Origin: Sphaerosporella brunnea
Taxonomy: Eukaryota; Ascomycota; Pezizomycetes; Pezizales; Pyronemataceae
DNA: 64,000 bases
Assembly: GCA_008704415.1 (NCBI GenBank)
Contig: VXIS01000176.1
Span: 33,473 to 97,472 of the forward strand
Direction: 5' to 3'
How positions within the stretch are numbered: position 1 is the first letter of the stretch; every line of letters starts with the position of its first letter. This document shows positions 32,601 to 42,955 of the stretch, piece by piece. Made by a program: the position numbers and the translations under genes. The notes under the pieces are model-generated. The model searched no databases. It saw nothing but the letters and a program-made list of their open reading frames with translations, and was not told where the DNA came from.

Positions 32601-32829
32601 GAGAGCGAAGGAGGCCCGGAGATGTGTGAGAGAAGGGGGGCTGGCTCAGCAAGATGTGCAGGATTAGTTCGACCAACTGTGGTACTGTTGCAGTGCGAGC
32701 GGATTGCAGGAGGAGGGTCGCTGTGCGGAACTCAAGTGGTACCGAGGGCTCGGAATGGATCGAGAGGCATGGTGTTGAAAGTATTTGTTCAAGAAGCTCG
32801 AGGAGAGCGGAGTGCGTTGCGGAGGGCAT
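29640..32829 (-). CDS. Uncharacterised ~930-residue helical protein, about 8 exons
   Basis: I do not recognise this family. Coding segments on the minus strand link by phase-consistent introns: 32829-32194, 32104-31675, 31624-about 31292, about 31244-31062, then three exons to about 30138, and a last exon to 29640. The exon at 31.2-31.0 kb and its junctions are the least certain. The protein is rich in Leu and predicted helix (MPSATHSALLELLEQILSTP, LVELILHILLSQPP, VVLRVDLKPLDVHSIVTTLL), suggesting HEAT/armadillo-like repeats. Near the C-terminus a CCPTCHTPL motif could bind zinc. A Gly-rich linker SPEGGGGSKNRNV is encoded in exon 1. Well-kept frames across many introns argue for a functional gene. 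No targeting signal or catalytic motif is visible, so no role is assigned. Confidence 0.65.
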
Positions 32830-33238
32830 TGTCGTCGTCGTCGTCGTCTTCGTTATTGTTGTTGTTGTTGTTGGAGAGCGGTGGGTTTACTCAACCACTG
32901 TCCTCACATAAAACAACCAACGTCCCCTCTCATAAAGCAGCTACCTCACCCAACCTCTTTCCGCTCACATTCGGAAACACCACAAACCGCAAAAAACCTG
33001 TTTAGAATGTTTGTCAATGTCTGTTGTGCTGTTCAGAAGTGTATAATTGCTACATATTAAAACCCTCAATCCCGCTTGGCTTGCGTTCTGAGTAGTGGCG
33101 ACGTCGATGAGGAGCGGTGATACATTATGAGAGAACCCGCATTCCACCACCACTGCAAAAGAGAAGCAGTATAAACACATGTGCAACTATCCTACCATAA
33201 AATCATTGCATTTCGATATCCAGTTGTCGACAAAACAC

Positions 33239-33816
33239 TCACACACCCAGCTTCGAGCCCAACACAATACCATACGCCGCAGTACTCAGCAGCCCCACCA
33301 AATTAAGCAAGCTACTGACGCCATGCACAACGCCAAACCTCTTGTTCAAAAACCTCATCTCCTCGCTGACGGGTTCCTCATAATACTTTCTCCCATCTCT
33401 AGTCTCCTGCACCTTCCGCGCCCTCATGATCTTCGTAGTCTTTGGGCCCACGACGCCCAGATTGATCGCGCTGGTGACAAGCGTGACCAGCATCGGAATC
33501 GCAGCCTCGGTTCCCAGCAGCAGCTCTGAGTACGACTTCGTGGTGGAAGGATGTGTCAACAGCACGACCAGTGGCAGTGCAGACTGCAGGCTGAAGTACA
33601 CAGGGAAGATCTTTGCCTGCAGCTGGGCGAACATGGGGCGGGGGAGGGCGCGGAAGGCGACGGGTCCGCCGATGAAGGACTGCTCACAACATCAGCATAA
33701 ACGTGGTCAGTGGTGCCTACTTATCCACGTGCCTGGAAGAATTGCGAGCCGAGAAGCGTGCCCCAGCTGAGGAGGTGCCAGGTGCCCGCAGCGGTAAGCG
33801 AGGAAAGAAGAGGCAT
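33239..33816 (-). CDS. TMEM205-like membrane protein (DUF4149)
   Basis: This is a small multi-pass membrane protein of the TMEM205/DUF4149 family, of unknown biochemical role. Exon 1 is 33816-33733 and exon 2 is 33679-33239; 174 residues. The family signature LLSWGTLLGSQFFQSFIGGP then VAFRALPRPMF spans the intron, which fixes the junction: FFQ in exon 1, SFIGG in exon 2. This requires a GC-AG intron (CAG|GCACGT…GAGCAG, 33680-33732), since no GT donor keeps the motif. Hydrophobic segments occur near residues 5-25, IFPVYFSLQSALPLVVLL, AIPMLVTLVTSAINLGVV and LLNLVGLLSTAAYGIVLG, so about four membrane helices. The gene follows the ~930-aa gene on the same strand, about 410 bp upstream of its start. 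Confidence 0.85.
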
Positions 33817-34186
33817 CTTTCTTGTGCGTTGGATTGTTTTGCGGAATGTATTTTGTTGCTTGAGGACTGTATGTAGAAGGAACGGTGGGAATGGTGTCGT
33901 TGTTGGCTGAGGTGGTTATGACGCCACTACATCCAACTAGGAAATAGCCGAAGCCCAAATCCCAACACGATTTCGCACTCGTCTCACCTACGTACGATCA
34001 TGCTTCTCAGTTCATAGAGAAGTCACTCGGCACATGTTAAGGAGTTGCGTTCCAGCCCGATACCTACAAGAAGCCGGAGCGGCATGTTGCATCATGAATA
34101 ACCCCAAACAAAAAAAACCTGCCCTTCTAAGGTTGTGAAATAAAGAAGCCAGAACATTTCAACCCTCGCTATGCACCCATTATGTA
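33817..34186. other. Spacer between USO1 3' end and TMEM205-like start
   Basis: Presumably the USO1 3' untranslated region and the TMEM205-like promoter. Nothing else recognised. Confidence 0.4.
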
Positions 34187-37100
34187 CTACTCCTCCTCCT
34201 CCTCGTCGTTGTCGTCCTCATCTTCATCCTCCGAAACCTCTGCCCCGAGCTCCTTTAACCGTCTCTACGCACCATTAGCATCGCCGCAAAGAAAGAGAAA
34301 AAAATAAAAATCGCGCGGGTCATACCTTATCTGCCTTCCTCTTTTCCTCCAGGTCTCCAAGCACCATAAACAGATCATCCAGTTCACTCTGAATCTCCTC
34401 AGCCTTCTTCTTAGCTTCCCCACATTCCTTCTTCAACTCATCCCGTTCCTTGATCGCCTCATCCTTTTCCTTAGCGACAGCTTCTTTCTCATTGATCGCG
34501 GCTTCCTTCTCCTTGATAGTGGCCTCGGCTTCAGAAGCGAGCTTCCTCGCCTCGTCGCGTTCGGCAGAGATCTTTGCCACCTCGGCTGCGTTCTCTTCGT
34601 GCGCGAATGACAGGTCCGCGGCATGTTGTTTCTCAGCTGCCTCTAAAGCTGCTACATGTTCCTTTTTGGCCGCTTCTAGCGCTGCAGAGGCATCGGCGTG
34701 TTGTTTCCGCACCACATCGAGTTCCAGTCGCAGGCGATCAGATTCCTGTTGGGAGTCGCCGAGTTCTTTCTGGTGCTGACTCGTTGCAGCATCAAGCTGT
34801 TGCTGGTGCCGCTCGAGTTGTTGTCGAAGGGCTAGCACCTCCTCTTCCACCTGCCGCTTCGCCTCATCGAGTGATCGGTGTTGATTCGCCGCGGCCTGTA
34901 GTTGTTGCCGCAACATCTGAATCTCGCCACTGCGCTCTTCAACGCTTCTTCGAGACGCTTCGAGCTCCGCGCCCAGCCGTGCCGCGGTTTCCTCTGCAGT
35001 GCGATTCGCATCTGTCAGCTCATCCAATGCCACTTGATGCCTGCGGGCCATTTCCTCCCCCTGGCGCTTTAGCGTATCCGTCTGAGTGCTAGCTGCTTTT
35101 GCAGCCTGCTGCAGCTCGCCGATTTGCTTTCTGAGTGCCTGTATTTGTGTATCCTTCTCTTCAATACTACGACGGTTCCGCTGCCGCATCTCCTCCATAA
35201 TTGTGCGTGTACGTTCTTCGGCCGCCGCTTTCTCCGCCTCGAACTTCTTCCGCGCGGCTTCGGCCGTTTCCTGGTTCTTGCGGGTTTCTGTTGATAGGGC
35301 TTCGCGAGAACGCTGGAATGAGAGTTGAAGCTGTGAGTGCTGGGTTTGGGCTGCTAGAATCTGCTTCCGAAGCGCGGCTTCCTTCGCCGCAAATTCCTTT
35401 TCTTGGGTATCGAGTGCCGAATAATGCTCGGCCCGGAGTGTGTCAATCGCCGCCGAATGCTGTTGTTCCAGTGCCCAGCGCTCATCCGCCACTGCGGCGA
35501 GTGCCTCGTCCTTAGCCCGTACCTGCTCACGCAGCGCGTCCAGCTCCTCGAGATCAACGCCGTTAGCTACCTTCGTGACGCCGTTCGCTGTGATCTTGGT
35601 TTCTAGGTTGGGGTCCTTGTCCACCGCGCGCATGACCTGGTCGTAGTTATCCTTCAGGAACCCCACAAATACCTGGTCAAAGTAGACTTCCGGCAGCCCA
35701 TGTTTACGGCGGTGATGGCCGGGCATGAAGTTGTCTTTTGAGATCTCGAAGTCACGGATCAAAGGATGCGTCCGCAGCTGCGTCAATTTGTTGACGAAAA
35801 GATCGCGGCCCATCCCTGCCTGTGTCGCGAGGACTTCGTGCATCTGGGCACGGGGAACAGGGGAATTTCGGTGCGAGAACTCATAGAGGATTCCGAGTAG
35901 GAATGTAGACAGACCCTGCACGATCGGGTCAGATCCGTTTTCCTTGACTGCGCCCACAAGCGCTTGCACGCTTGCGCCTTCGCTCAGGAAGTCGTCGACC
36001 GCATCCGAGTCGCCGAACAGCCAGATACACAGCAACATCAGATAGCCAATGCTGATGCGCGGATCATATTGATGCTGCAGCGCAGTGATCAGGTTGGCCG
36101 AGATGCCCTGAATTGCCGTGACCTCTTCCTCCCCTGCCTCTGCGTCACCTTCCCGCACTGCAGTTGCCAATACTTTGGCTTCAGTGTCTTCGTAGATAAG
36201 GTGAATCAGGATCACACTAGCGATCCAGACACGATATGGGTCACCGCGGGAGGCGCTGTCGAGATGGAGGAGACAGGTGAGAGCATTTGGTGACGAGTCT
36301 CCCTCACTGTGAAGATGGATGGCATAATTCAGGAAGTGTACCCTGACATCGTGGTTTCCGTTGAAGTAGGCCTCCAAGCACCGGCACGCAGCGAACCGCG
36401 CGTCAATGGCATGTATCGATGAGTTCATAAGTGCCAGCTCCAAAAGTCCCTCGATAACACCGCATTCGACCGCCGCCGCTTCTTCCGCGCCGTCTAACTT
36501 GTTGTCTTCCCCGCCGCCGCCGACCTTATTTTCCTTCGGGGGCTGCAGTTCCGGCGGTGCCACAACTATCTGCGCAAACGCCTCTTGCAGCTGCTTGTTC
36601 CCGTCAATCAAATCCGCAGCTGCCTTGAGTGCATCCCCTCTCACGACCAGATCCACAGACGAGAACGCAATGCGTACAACCAGATGCAAAACTCCCGCAG
36701 CGACCAGCGAGTCCTGATTCGCAGCTGTTCCCAGGCCTCCGGGGACCACAAAAAGCCTGACTAGTCGTAGCGCATACTGTATATTTGTGTCACGCTGCTC
36801 CTTTGCGAACGGCAGCACCTCCCTGTTGGCCAGATCCAGTAGTTTCGCCAGCCTGGGTACACCGCCAGAGATCTCCTGGAAGTGTCGCTGGTTCGAAAGG
36901 TTGAAGGTCAAAAGGTTGGTGAGTAGCTGCAGACAGTCCTGGACCACAATTCCTCCCTCGACACCGCCCTCGGTATCAATTATTGCCAGTATCCGCTCGA
37001 ACGCATTCTCGTACGCAACCCGCTTCTGGATATCCGTGTGCCCGGCCGAGACGTGTATTATCAGCAGCACCGCCTCTGCACAGCTCAGCACTCATCCTTC

Positions 37101-37794
37101 GAGTTCTGGAGCTGCTACGTACCATTCCTTATAGCGTCTCGTTTGTCATCCAGCATAGTGACCAGTCTCTCGACCCCCGTCGGCGCCGTGAATATACATT
37201 CCTGCGTTCTAGTCGGGCGATTATTCGAGATAGCAGCGAGCAGCTGTAGGGTATATAGCAGAATGTAGAAATCGGTATCTTCGAGCAAGTCCAGCAGGAT
37301 CGTAATGTTCTCTTGTTTCTTGCACCGAGTCAGCGCTCTCCCGTCCCATCCGGCTCCTCAATCTCCCCGAAAGGTAGATAGAAAACATAACAGACCTGTG
37401 TAAACTCATCCGCCAGCCAAAGCGCGATATCCTCCGAACTCTCTGGCTACTCCATCACAGTCAGCGCCTATACCATCCTCGCCCCCACTCAAAGTAACAC
37501 ACGCACATTCGCATCGTCCCTCACAAACAGTGTCAGCAGCGTCTCCAGCACCGCCTTAACCGTGTCCGTGTCCTCACGGTCCTTATCCAAGCTCGCAATC
37601 AACCCTCTCAGCCCCTCACTAGCAACAAGCTCCTGGTAATCCCTCGCAAAGCTGCGCAGTCCCAACACCGCCGCCCGTCGATCCTCCAACAGCGTCGCCG
37701 ATGCCAGCCGCAAACACAATGTCTGGATCGTCGATGTCGCGTCTTGTTTTGGCGGCGCTTGCGCGCCAGAGAGGAACCCGGTGATTAGTGACAT
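34187..37794 (-). CDS. USO1: Vesicle tethering factor Uso1/p115
   Basis: Uso1/p115 tethers ER-derived COPII vesicles at the cis-Golgi before SNARE pairing. Exons on the minus strand: 37794-37507, 37446-37396 (51 bp), 37318-37123, 37075-34326 and 34264-34187, all in phase, about 1120 residues. The N-terminal globular head has armadillo-like repeats with the conserved blocks DIALWLADEFTQKQENITIL, DFYILLYTLQLLAAISNNRP, and DIQKRVAYENAFERI. From about residue 690 to 1090 the sequence is a heptad-rich coiled coil (Glu/Lys/Ala/Gln), the dimerising rod. It ends in an acidic tail SEDEDEDDNDEEEEE, typical of the family. The 47-bp intron before EAVLLIIHVSAG was set by phase and conserved text. Confidence 0.95.
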
Positions 37795-38567
37795 ACTTTC
37801 GTGCGTGCGTGTGCGTAATGTGGCTGTGGCGGTTATAGGCGCATACGGGTTCTGTGGGGTCGTCGGTTCGAAGGTGGTCACAGAGCTCTTTTGGGGGGGG
37901 AGGGCGAGCCGCATTCCTCACACGCGGGTCTAGTTTACGTGGCCACAAGGGTCTTCTATAAGTATGCACAGGAATTGAATGGCCGAGCAGAGATTGAACA
38001 AACGAAGGCATGGCCATCTTGGCTTGTGCACTCATCACATATATCAGAACATCCCCTCACTCGATATCGAACATGTGATGACTTCACATTTTCTCACTCC
38101 TCCAACCAGTTCCCTCCGAACAGTGTCCACCGTCAATAAAGGAAAACATAAAGCTCCGGAAAAGGTCTATAAAATTACAAGATACTAAGGGGGAGAGGGC
38201 TGCCTCCATCACAACAAGGCGGAGTCCAGATGCAGTGCGAGTGAAGGCGACACCTAGCAACTTAGAAGCTCTTCAAACGATAGCCAACCGCTCGCTCAAC
38301 GTGAAGGGAGAAAGATATAAAGAGCGCAAATCAGAAAGCCGGGCCAAGGAAACGAGAGTATCAGAAAGAGAGAAAGGGGATTATATGTGGCTGGCTTGGT
38401 AGGTATGTAGAAGAACAGACGCAACCTTAGAGGTCACTATGCATGCTGGATGACACTCTCCTCTCGCCCTCGACTCATCAATTCCGCACATTCATTTTTT
38501 TTCATGCAAGAGCCTCCACAGCAACACACAGTCTCCAGCATAACACACCGCATGCGAACGTGATCGT
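37795..38567. other. Spacer between USO1 and BIM1
   Basis: USO1 starts leftward from here and BIM1 ends here. Promoter and 3' untranslated sequence are expected. No repeat or further gene was recognised. Confidence 0.4.
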
Positions 38568-39676
38568 TTAAAACGTCTCCTCTTCCTCCGCCTGGTCATC
38601 GGGTATCACGAATCCTTCCTGCTGACAAATAAGCCACGAGGTTCGTCCACGCGAAAGGAGACATTTACCTCAGTCGAATACAGGGTTGCCTGGATTGCGG
38701 GTATCAAACCGTTCGGATCCTTCTCAAGATCCGGGTTTTCTTCTACCGCCTGCTGGATCAACAGCTCGATATCCCGCAGCTTGCTGAAGTAAAAATCCCT
38801 TTCCTTCTCAAGGCCAACCAGACTCTCCTTCAACTGCGCGTTCTCCTGCTGGAGGACGGCTGTGTTACCACCGAGGGGTGTTCTGGTTCTAGCAGCAGCA
38901 CCGACAGTGGGCGTGGTTCCCCTCTTGGCGGCGGCGCCGGCGTTGGAGCGGATAGGCTCCTTGGGCTGTCCTCCGATCACGGCGGGAGCTCCCTTTCTCC
39001 GACCAAGAGCGTCGTAATCGCCACCAGGGTAGTTCTGGTCCCAGTACTTTTTCGTCCACTGCAAGAACTCCAGGTTATCCTGCATCTTGCACTTGACCAA
39101 CTTCTGGATTTCGATGGGCCTGTCGATACCCTTCTGGGCGAAGTATACTAATACGTTGCCATCCAGGTCAGCAGGAAGATCCCACAACAGAACTCGGCGT
39201 TGTCAAAAGTTTTACCTGTGAGAACCTTGAAGTTATTGATGTACTCATATTCCGCGCGAGCGTTGAACTTGATCTTGTGCATCGGCACATCTCCTGTGAC
39301 CGACATCAGTAACGCTGCCGCGCTTTCGGGAATCATAACAGAGGGTGGATAAGCAAAACGTACCGTAGATAGAATCAAGGACCTGGCAAAACGCAGCACT
39401 GGAAATTAAGCTGTCAGTCAAGGACATGGATCACGCAACACCGACACCACCCCCGGGAACCCCGCATTCATAGGCGTTTCCCCTCGATTCGTGACGTACC
39501 CAGTTCCACATTGCTCGACACGCGTTATGTTGAGCTGCAACAGCGAGTTGAGCCAGTTAAGAAGTTCTTGGCTGTGAGCTAGTGGTCAGTACATAGAGCG
39601 TGAAATGACATCGGTGGCAACAGTCGACCAGGATGGGGACGGGGTTCCGAGAAGCTGCGTACCGAGACTCTCCCAT
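38568..39676 (-). CDS. BIM1: EB1-family microtubule plus-end tracking protein (Bim1/Mal3)
   Basis: EB1 proteins bind growing microtubule plus ends and recruit partners. Six exons on the minus strand: 39676-39663 (14 bp), 39571-39500, 39398-39364 (35 bp), 39293-39216, 39147-38669 and 38618-38568; 242 residues. The N-terminal calponin-homology domain runs MGESRQELLNWLNSLLQLNI, AAFCQVLDSIYGDVPMHKIK, FNARAEYEYINNFKVL, then KGIDRPIEIQKLVKCKMQDN. A basic linker (about 130-175) follows. The C-terminal coiled-coil/EBH domain reads ENAQLKESLVGLEKERDFYF and SKLRDIELLIQQAVEENPDL. The protein ends EEEETF, an EEY/F-type tail of the kind bound by CAP-Gly domains. Phase agrees at every junction, which supports the two tiny exons. 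Confidence 0.95.
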
Positions 39677-40988
39677 GGTGTAGACGCGTCCAGGTGTTGT
39701 TTCGTGGAGATCAGGAGTGATAGGTGGGTTTGACGGGGAGAAGGCGAGGTGCTTCGCTCTCGGCGGAAGGAGGTGGGTGGCGGGTCGGAAGTGGGTTAGG
39801 TGAGGGAAGGGAGGGGTGGTTGTGCGTTGAGTTGGTGGTAAATCCCTTAGCACGATCACCAAGCGCTGAAAAGCACGGAACACCACTTTGTTTGGTGGTC
39901 CTCGGAACGCCAAGCCGCATTTTGTTGTATCGAGATTTGATGCCTGAGCTCGGAAATGAATGAAACACGATGGAAACAAAGAACACTCGAACAATGTGGC
40001 GATGTCTGCAGCTATCCCCCGACCTTGTGTGAGCACTCTACTCTATCTACCCGATAACACGCAAAATCACTCGATTTCCGTCTGATTGGATCCGACTCCT
40101 CGGACCCGGAAAAACGTTTGGCAGGCTCAAACACCGCTGTGAGCTATGATGTCGACCTTCCGATACCATTCTCACCCGGCAGATTGTTAAATGTCTCCTC
40201 TGCCCGTCGAGTCTCATGCTCATGGACTCGAGGGACCGTACGCGTACTCTATACTCTATATTATACAAAATCGTGTGGACATACTTGAAGACAACAGATT
40301 ATTTCTAACTTAACAGGCACCGCGACGACTCTTGCACGCATCAGGAATATGGCTGGTCTGGTCTTCACTATGAATCAACAGCTTGAAGATAGTTCGGACG
40401 AGCTAAAAAAACTCCGATCGGGCCGGTTCGGCGGTTCGGCGATTCGGTGGTAAGGTCAAAAAGTTCCTAGATGGAGGAAGTAGGGGGGGTGTGAGCTTGA
40501 GTTTCAGTCGTGCTAGCTATTATTTTAGATATTCGGTAGTAGAAGGGAATAGGCATTGCCCCAGAAACTGAAGGTCCCGATAATGATGAGAAAGAAGAAG
40601 AGCTTCGTCACCATCCATCCGCAATCTGACTACTTCTCTAGCAGTACCATCACAATCCAGCAATGCATGTACGAGACCCCGCGTTCCCAACCAGCTCCAT
40701 AAAGGAATCCGCCGGTAGGGCGGGTTTTCCAGCGCACAATTCATGTGCGCCGGGACGGTATCTCTTCATCTTCATTCTCGGCTCGGTTCGACGCTCGTTT
40801 CACCACAGAGAAAGCCGCACAGTTATTGCGGGGGGCTGACAAGTAACACGCGGGCCGTGAAGAGAAAAGAAGAGGCCAAGTTTAGGGTTTTGCTCGACTT
40901 TCGCGTCCCTAACCCTCATTAGCGTCATGGCACACCACTCCACGCGAGCTTCAAGACCACCGCCGTCAACATCACCACCACCACAAAC
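39677..40988. other. Divergent spacer between BIM1 and the FRA10AC1-like gene
   Basis: This 1.3-kb region must hold both promoters. A short GGTTCGGCGGTTCGGCGATT repeat occurs at about 40430. No gene was recognised. Confidence 0.45.
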
Positions 40989-41774
40989 ATGCCACCACAA
41001 CCTCCGCTCTCAGAAGCATTCCGCCAGTCATTGGCACCAACCTCAGCATACACCCGTCACCTCTCTTACACGGCCGCACAAGCCAACCTTTACAACAACG
41101 CACCCTCGGCGCCTGCACCGCAGCGCACAGAGCGCGACATCCTGCTTACGCACCATCGGTTCCTACGGTCTCCTTCTCCCACAGCACCCGATGCGAACGC
41201 CGACTATGAAAAGGCGCTCGCTGAAACTTACGACAAAAAGTTATACAAGGAGTTTGTGTTGATGTCATTGTCGCGCTGGCGCGAGGGAATGGTGGCGATG
41301 CGGTGGAGGACGGAGGAGGAGGTAAAGAGTGGGAAGGGGGAGAGGGTATGTGCGGAGCTAGAATGTGGGAAGGAGAAGGAGGCGGAGACGGAGGTCTTGT
41401 TTGCGTATGTGGAGGATGGAGAGAAGAAGGAAGCTATGGTGAAGACTCGGCTTTGCGGGGGGTGCCGAGAGAAGTTGCGGAAGGCTCGGGAGAGGGAGAA
41501 AGGCGGTAAGACGAGTAGGGAAAGCAGTGACAGGAATTCCGGTAGGCGTAAACGGAGCCGAAGCCGGTCGGAACGGAGGAGGAAAAGCGGCGATGACAGA
41601 TCTAGGTCGCCGAGACGGCGCGATGAGGAACGGGAACGGGAACGGGAACGGGAACGGGGCCCTAGGAGGTACCGCAGACGACACCGGTCTCGATCCCCGT
41701 CCACTCATGGCGAAGAATCTCGACGGCGGTCCCATCGGCGGAGATCAAGATCTCGCCCCAGGCACCACTCGTGA
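40989..41774 (+). CDS. FRA10AC1-like nuclear protein with RS-rich tail
   Basis: Homologue of the human fragile-site protein FRA10AC1, a nuclear protein linked to the spliceosome. Single exon, 261 residues. The conserved core is YDKKLYKEFVLMSLSRWREG then MVAMRWRTEEEV, SGKGERVC, and EKKEAMVKTRLCGGCREKLR. Four cysteines (two near ERVCAELEC, two in CGGC) form a likely zinc site. The last ~90 residues are almost only Arg, Ser, Glu and Lys, with RSRS and RERERERER runs, like the RS domains of splicing factors. The start ATG follows a CACCA-rich leader. Divergent from BIM1. The core match is good; splicing function is inferred from the family. Confidence 0.85.
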   Translation: MPPQPPLSEAFRQSLAPTSAYTRHLSYTAAQANLYNNAPSAPAPQRTERDILLTHHRFLRSPSPTAPDANADYEKALAETYDKKLYKEFVLMSLSRWREGMVAMRWRTEEEVKSGKGERVCAELECGKEKEAETEVLFAYVEDGEKKEAMVKTRLCGGCREKLRKAREREKGGKTSRESSDRNSGRRKRSRSRSERRRKSGDDRSRSPRRRDEERERERERERGPRRYRRRHRSRSPSTHGEESRRRSHRRRSRSRPRHHS

Positions 41775-42955
41775 TCTTTCGCCGAGCTTTGTTACGGGCG
41801 TTCGGAGTTTCACGGCAAATTTCATTACAGATTCAATCGCGGTGCAATTAGTGATATCTGGCAATATGGGCGGCTTAATTAATTGATCTTGGGTCCGAGC
41901 GTTAGAGTTAGCTAGACTGGCGTTGGAATGGAGGCAGACATGTCCGATCACTCGACAGAGCCAATCACGGGCGGCGCCGGTCGCCTGTCGACGATCCGTT
42001 GCCCACCCTAGCCGAAACCGGAGGCCCCGGTTACAGAGAACCGTAACCTCCATTTGCCCACCTGAATTTAACTACACCTTGGTGAAGTTGCGAGTCCTTT
42101 GCCAGCTCAACCTCGCCCGCCATTTACACGTGGCAGAAGGTTCGTCGGCTATCGGACCCCAATGCATCATTGGAGGCCTGGATTATCTATAGTAATCCAG
42201 GGTTCCATGGTACGTACGTACGTACGTACTTTATGTATCATACCTACGTCTGCTTCAGGCATCATTTATGTTCTACATCAATCAATAGGTATATCAATCC
42301 CATAGAGTTATATGAAGCGCGGAAACTTGCAGACTGACATGCTGCCGGGGGATGACTGCCTAGGTGAGGCATTCGGTGCAAAACGTGGTTGCATGTGGAC
42401 AGCGATGTCTCCTCGGACGACGTAAACATGTCGATGCCCGGCCTTGAAGTCCGCTAAGCTTTTGTCTCACCGCAGCAGCTGATCTATACGCACATCTTAT
42501 AGGCTGTCGGCCTCGGAACCACTGGTCGCAAGTGCTTGTTTTTAAGAGTCCTGTTTGATGCTGTCAACTCCGCTTACACTCAGCCTGTAAACCGTGATCA
42601 ACGACGCTGCCCAATTGCTGGGATAGTCAATCTAGATGTTTCCCTACCCCGCAAATCAGATTTCTGCCGAACGCGGATTTTACGCCGCATTAGGGTGTTA
42701 CCTTACCATAGAGGGTGACCATCGTCCGGCACTTCCGCGGCTGATCTTGGTATCCTTGCCAGGCTGTGTACATATATTACTGCTGGTGTCCGACCTTCAC
42801 TTTTTGCACGACTTGATGGAGAGCGGAAACTCTAGATTGAAAGACTCCTCGAAACGTTTGGGCATAGATATACCGAGACGTTTTGTCTCTCCGCACAGGC
42901 AAGGGCGTTTGTTGACCGTTGCAATTTGCGTAACTTTTTATATTCCACAACCACA
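41775..42955. other. Spacer upstream of the MFS permease
   Basis: A short ACGT-rich microsatellite (TACG)4 lies at about 42211-42228. No gene was recognised; the MFS promoter is expected towards the right end. Confidence 0.4.

Noticed and set aside
42208..42230. (TACG)n tract as a palindromic operator
   Set aside because: A simple tandem repeat explains it fully.
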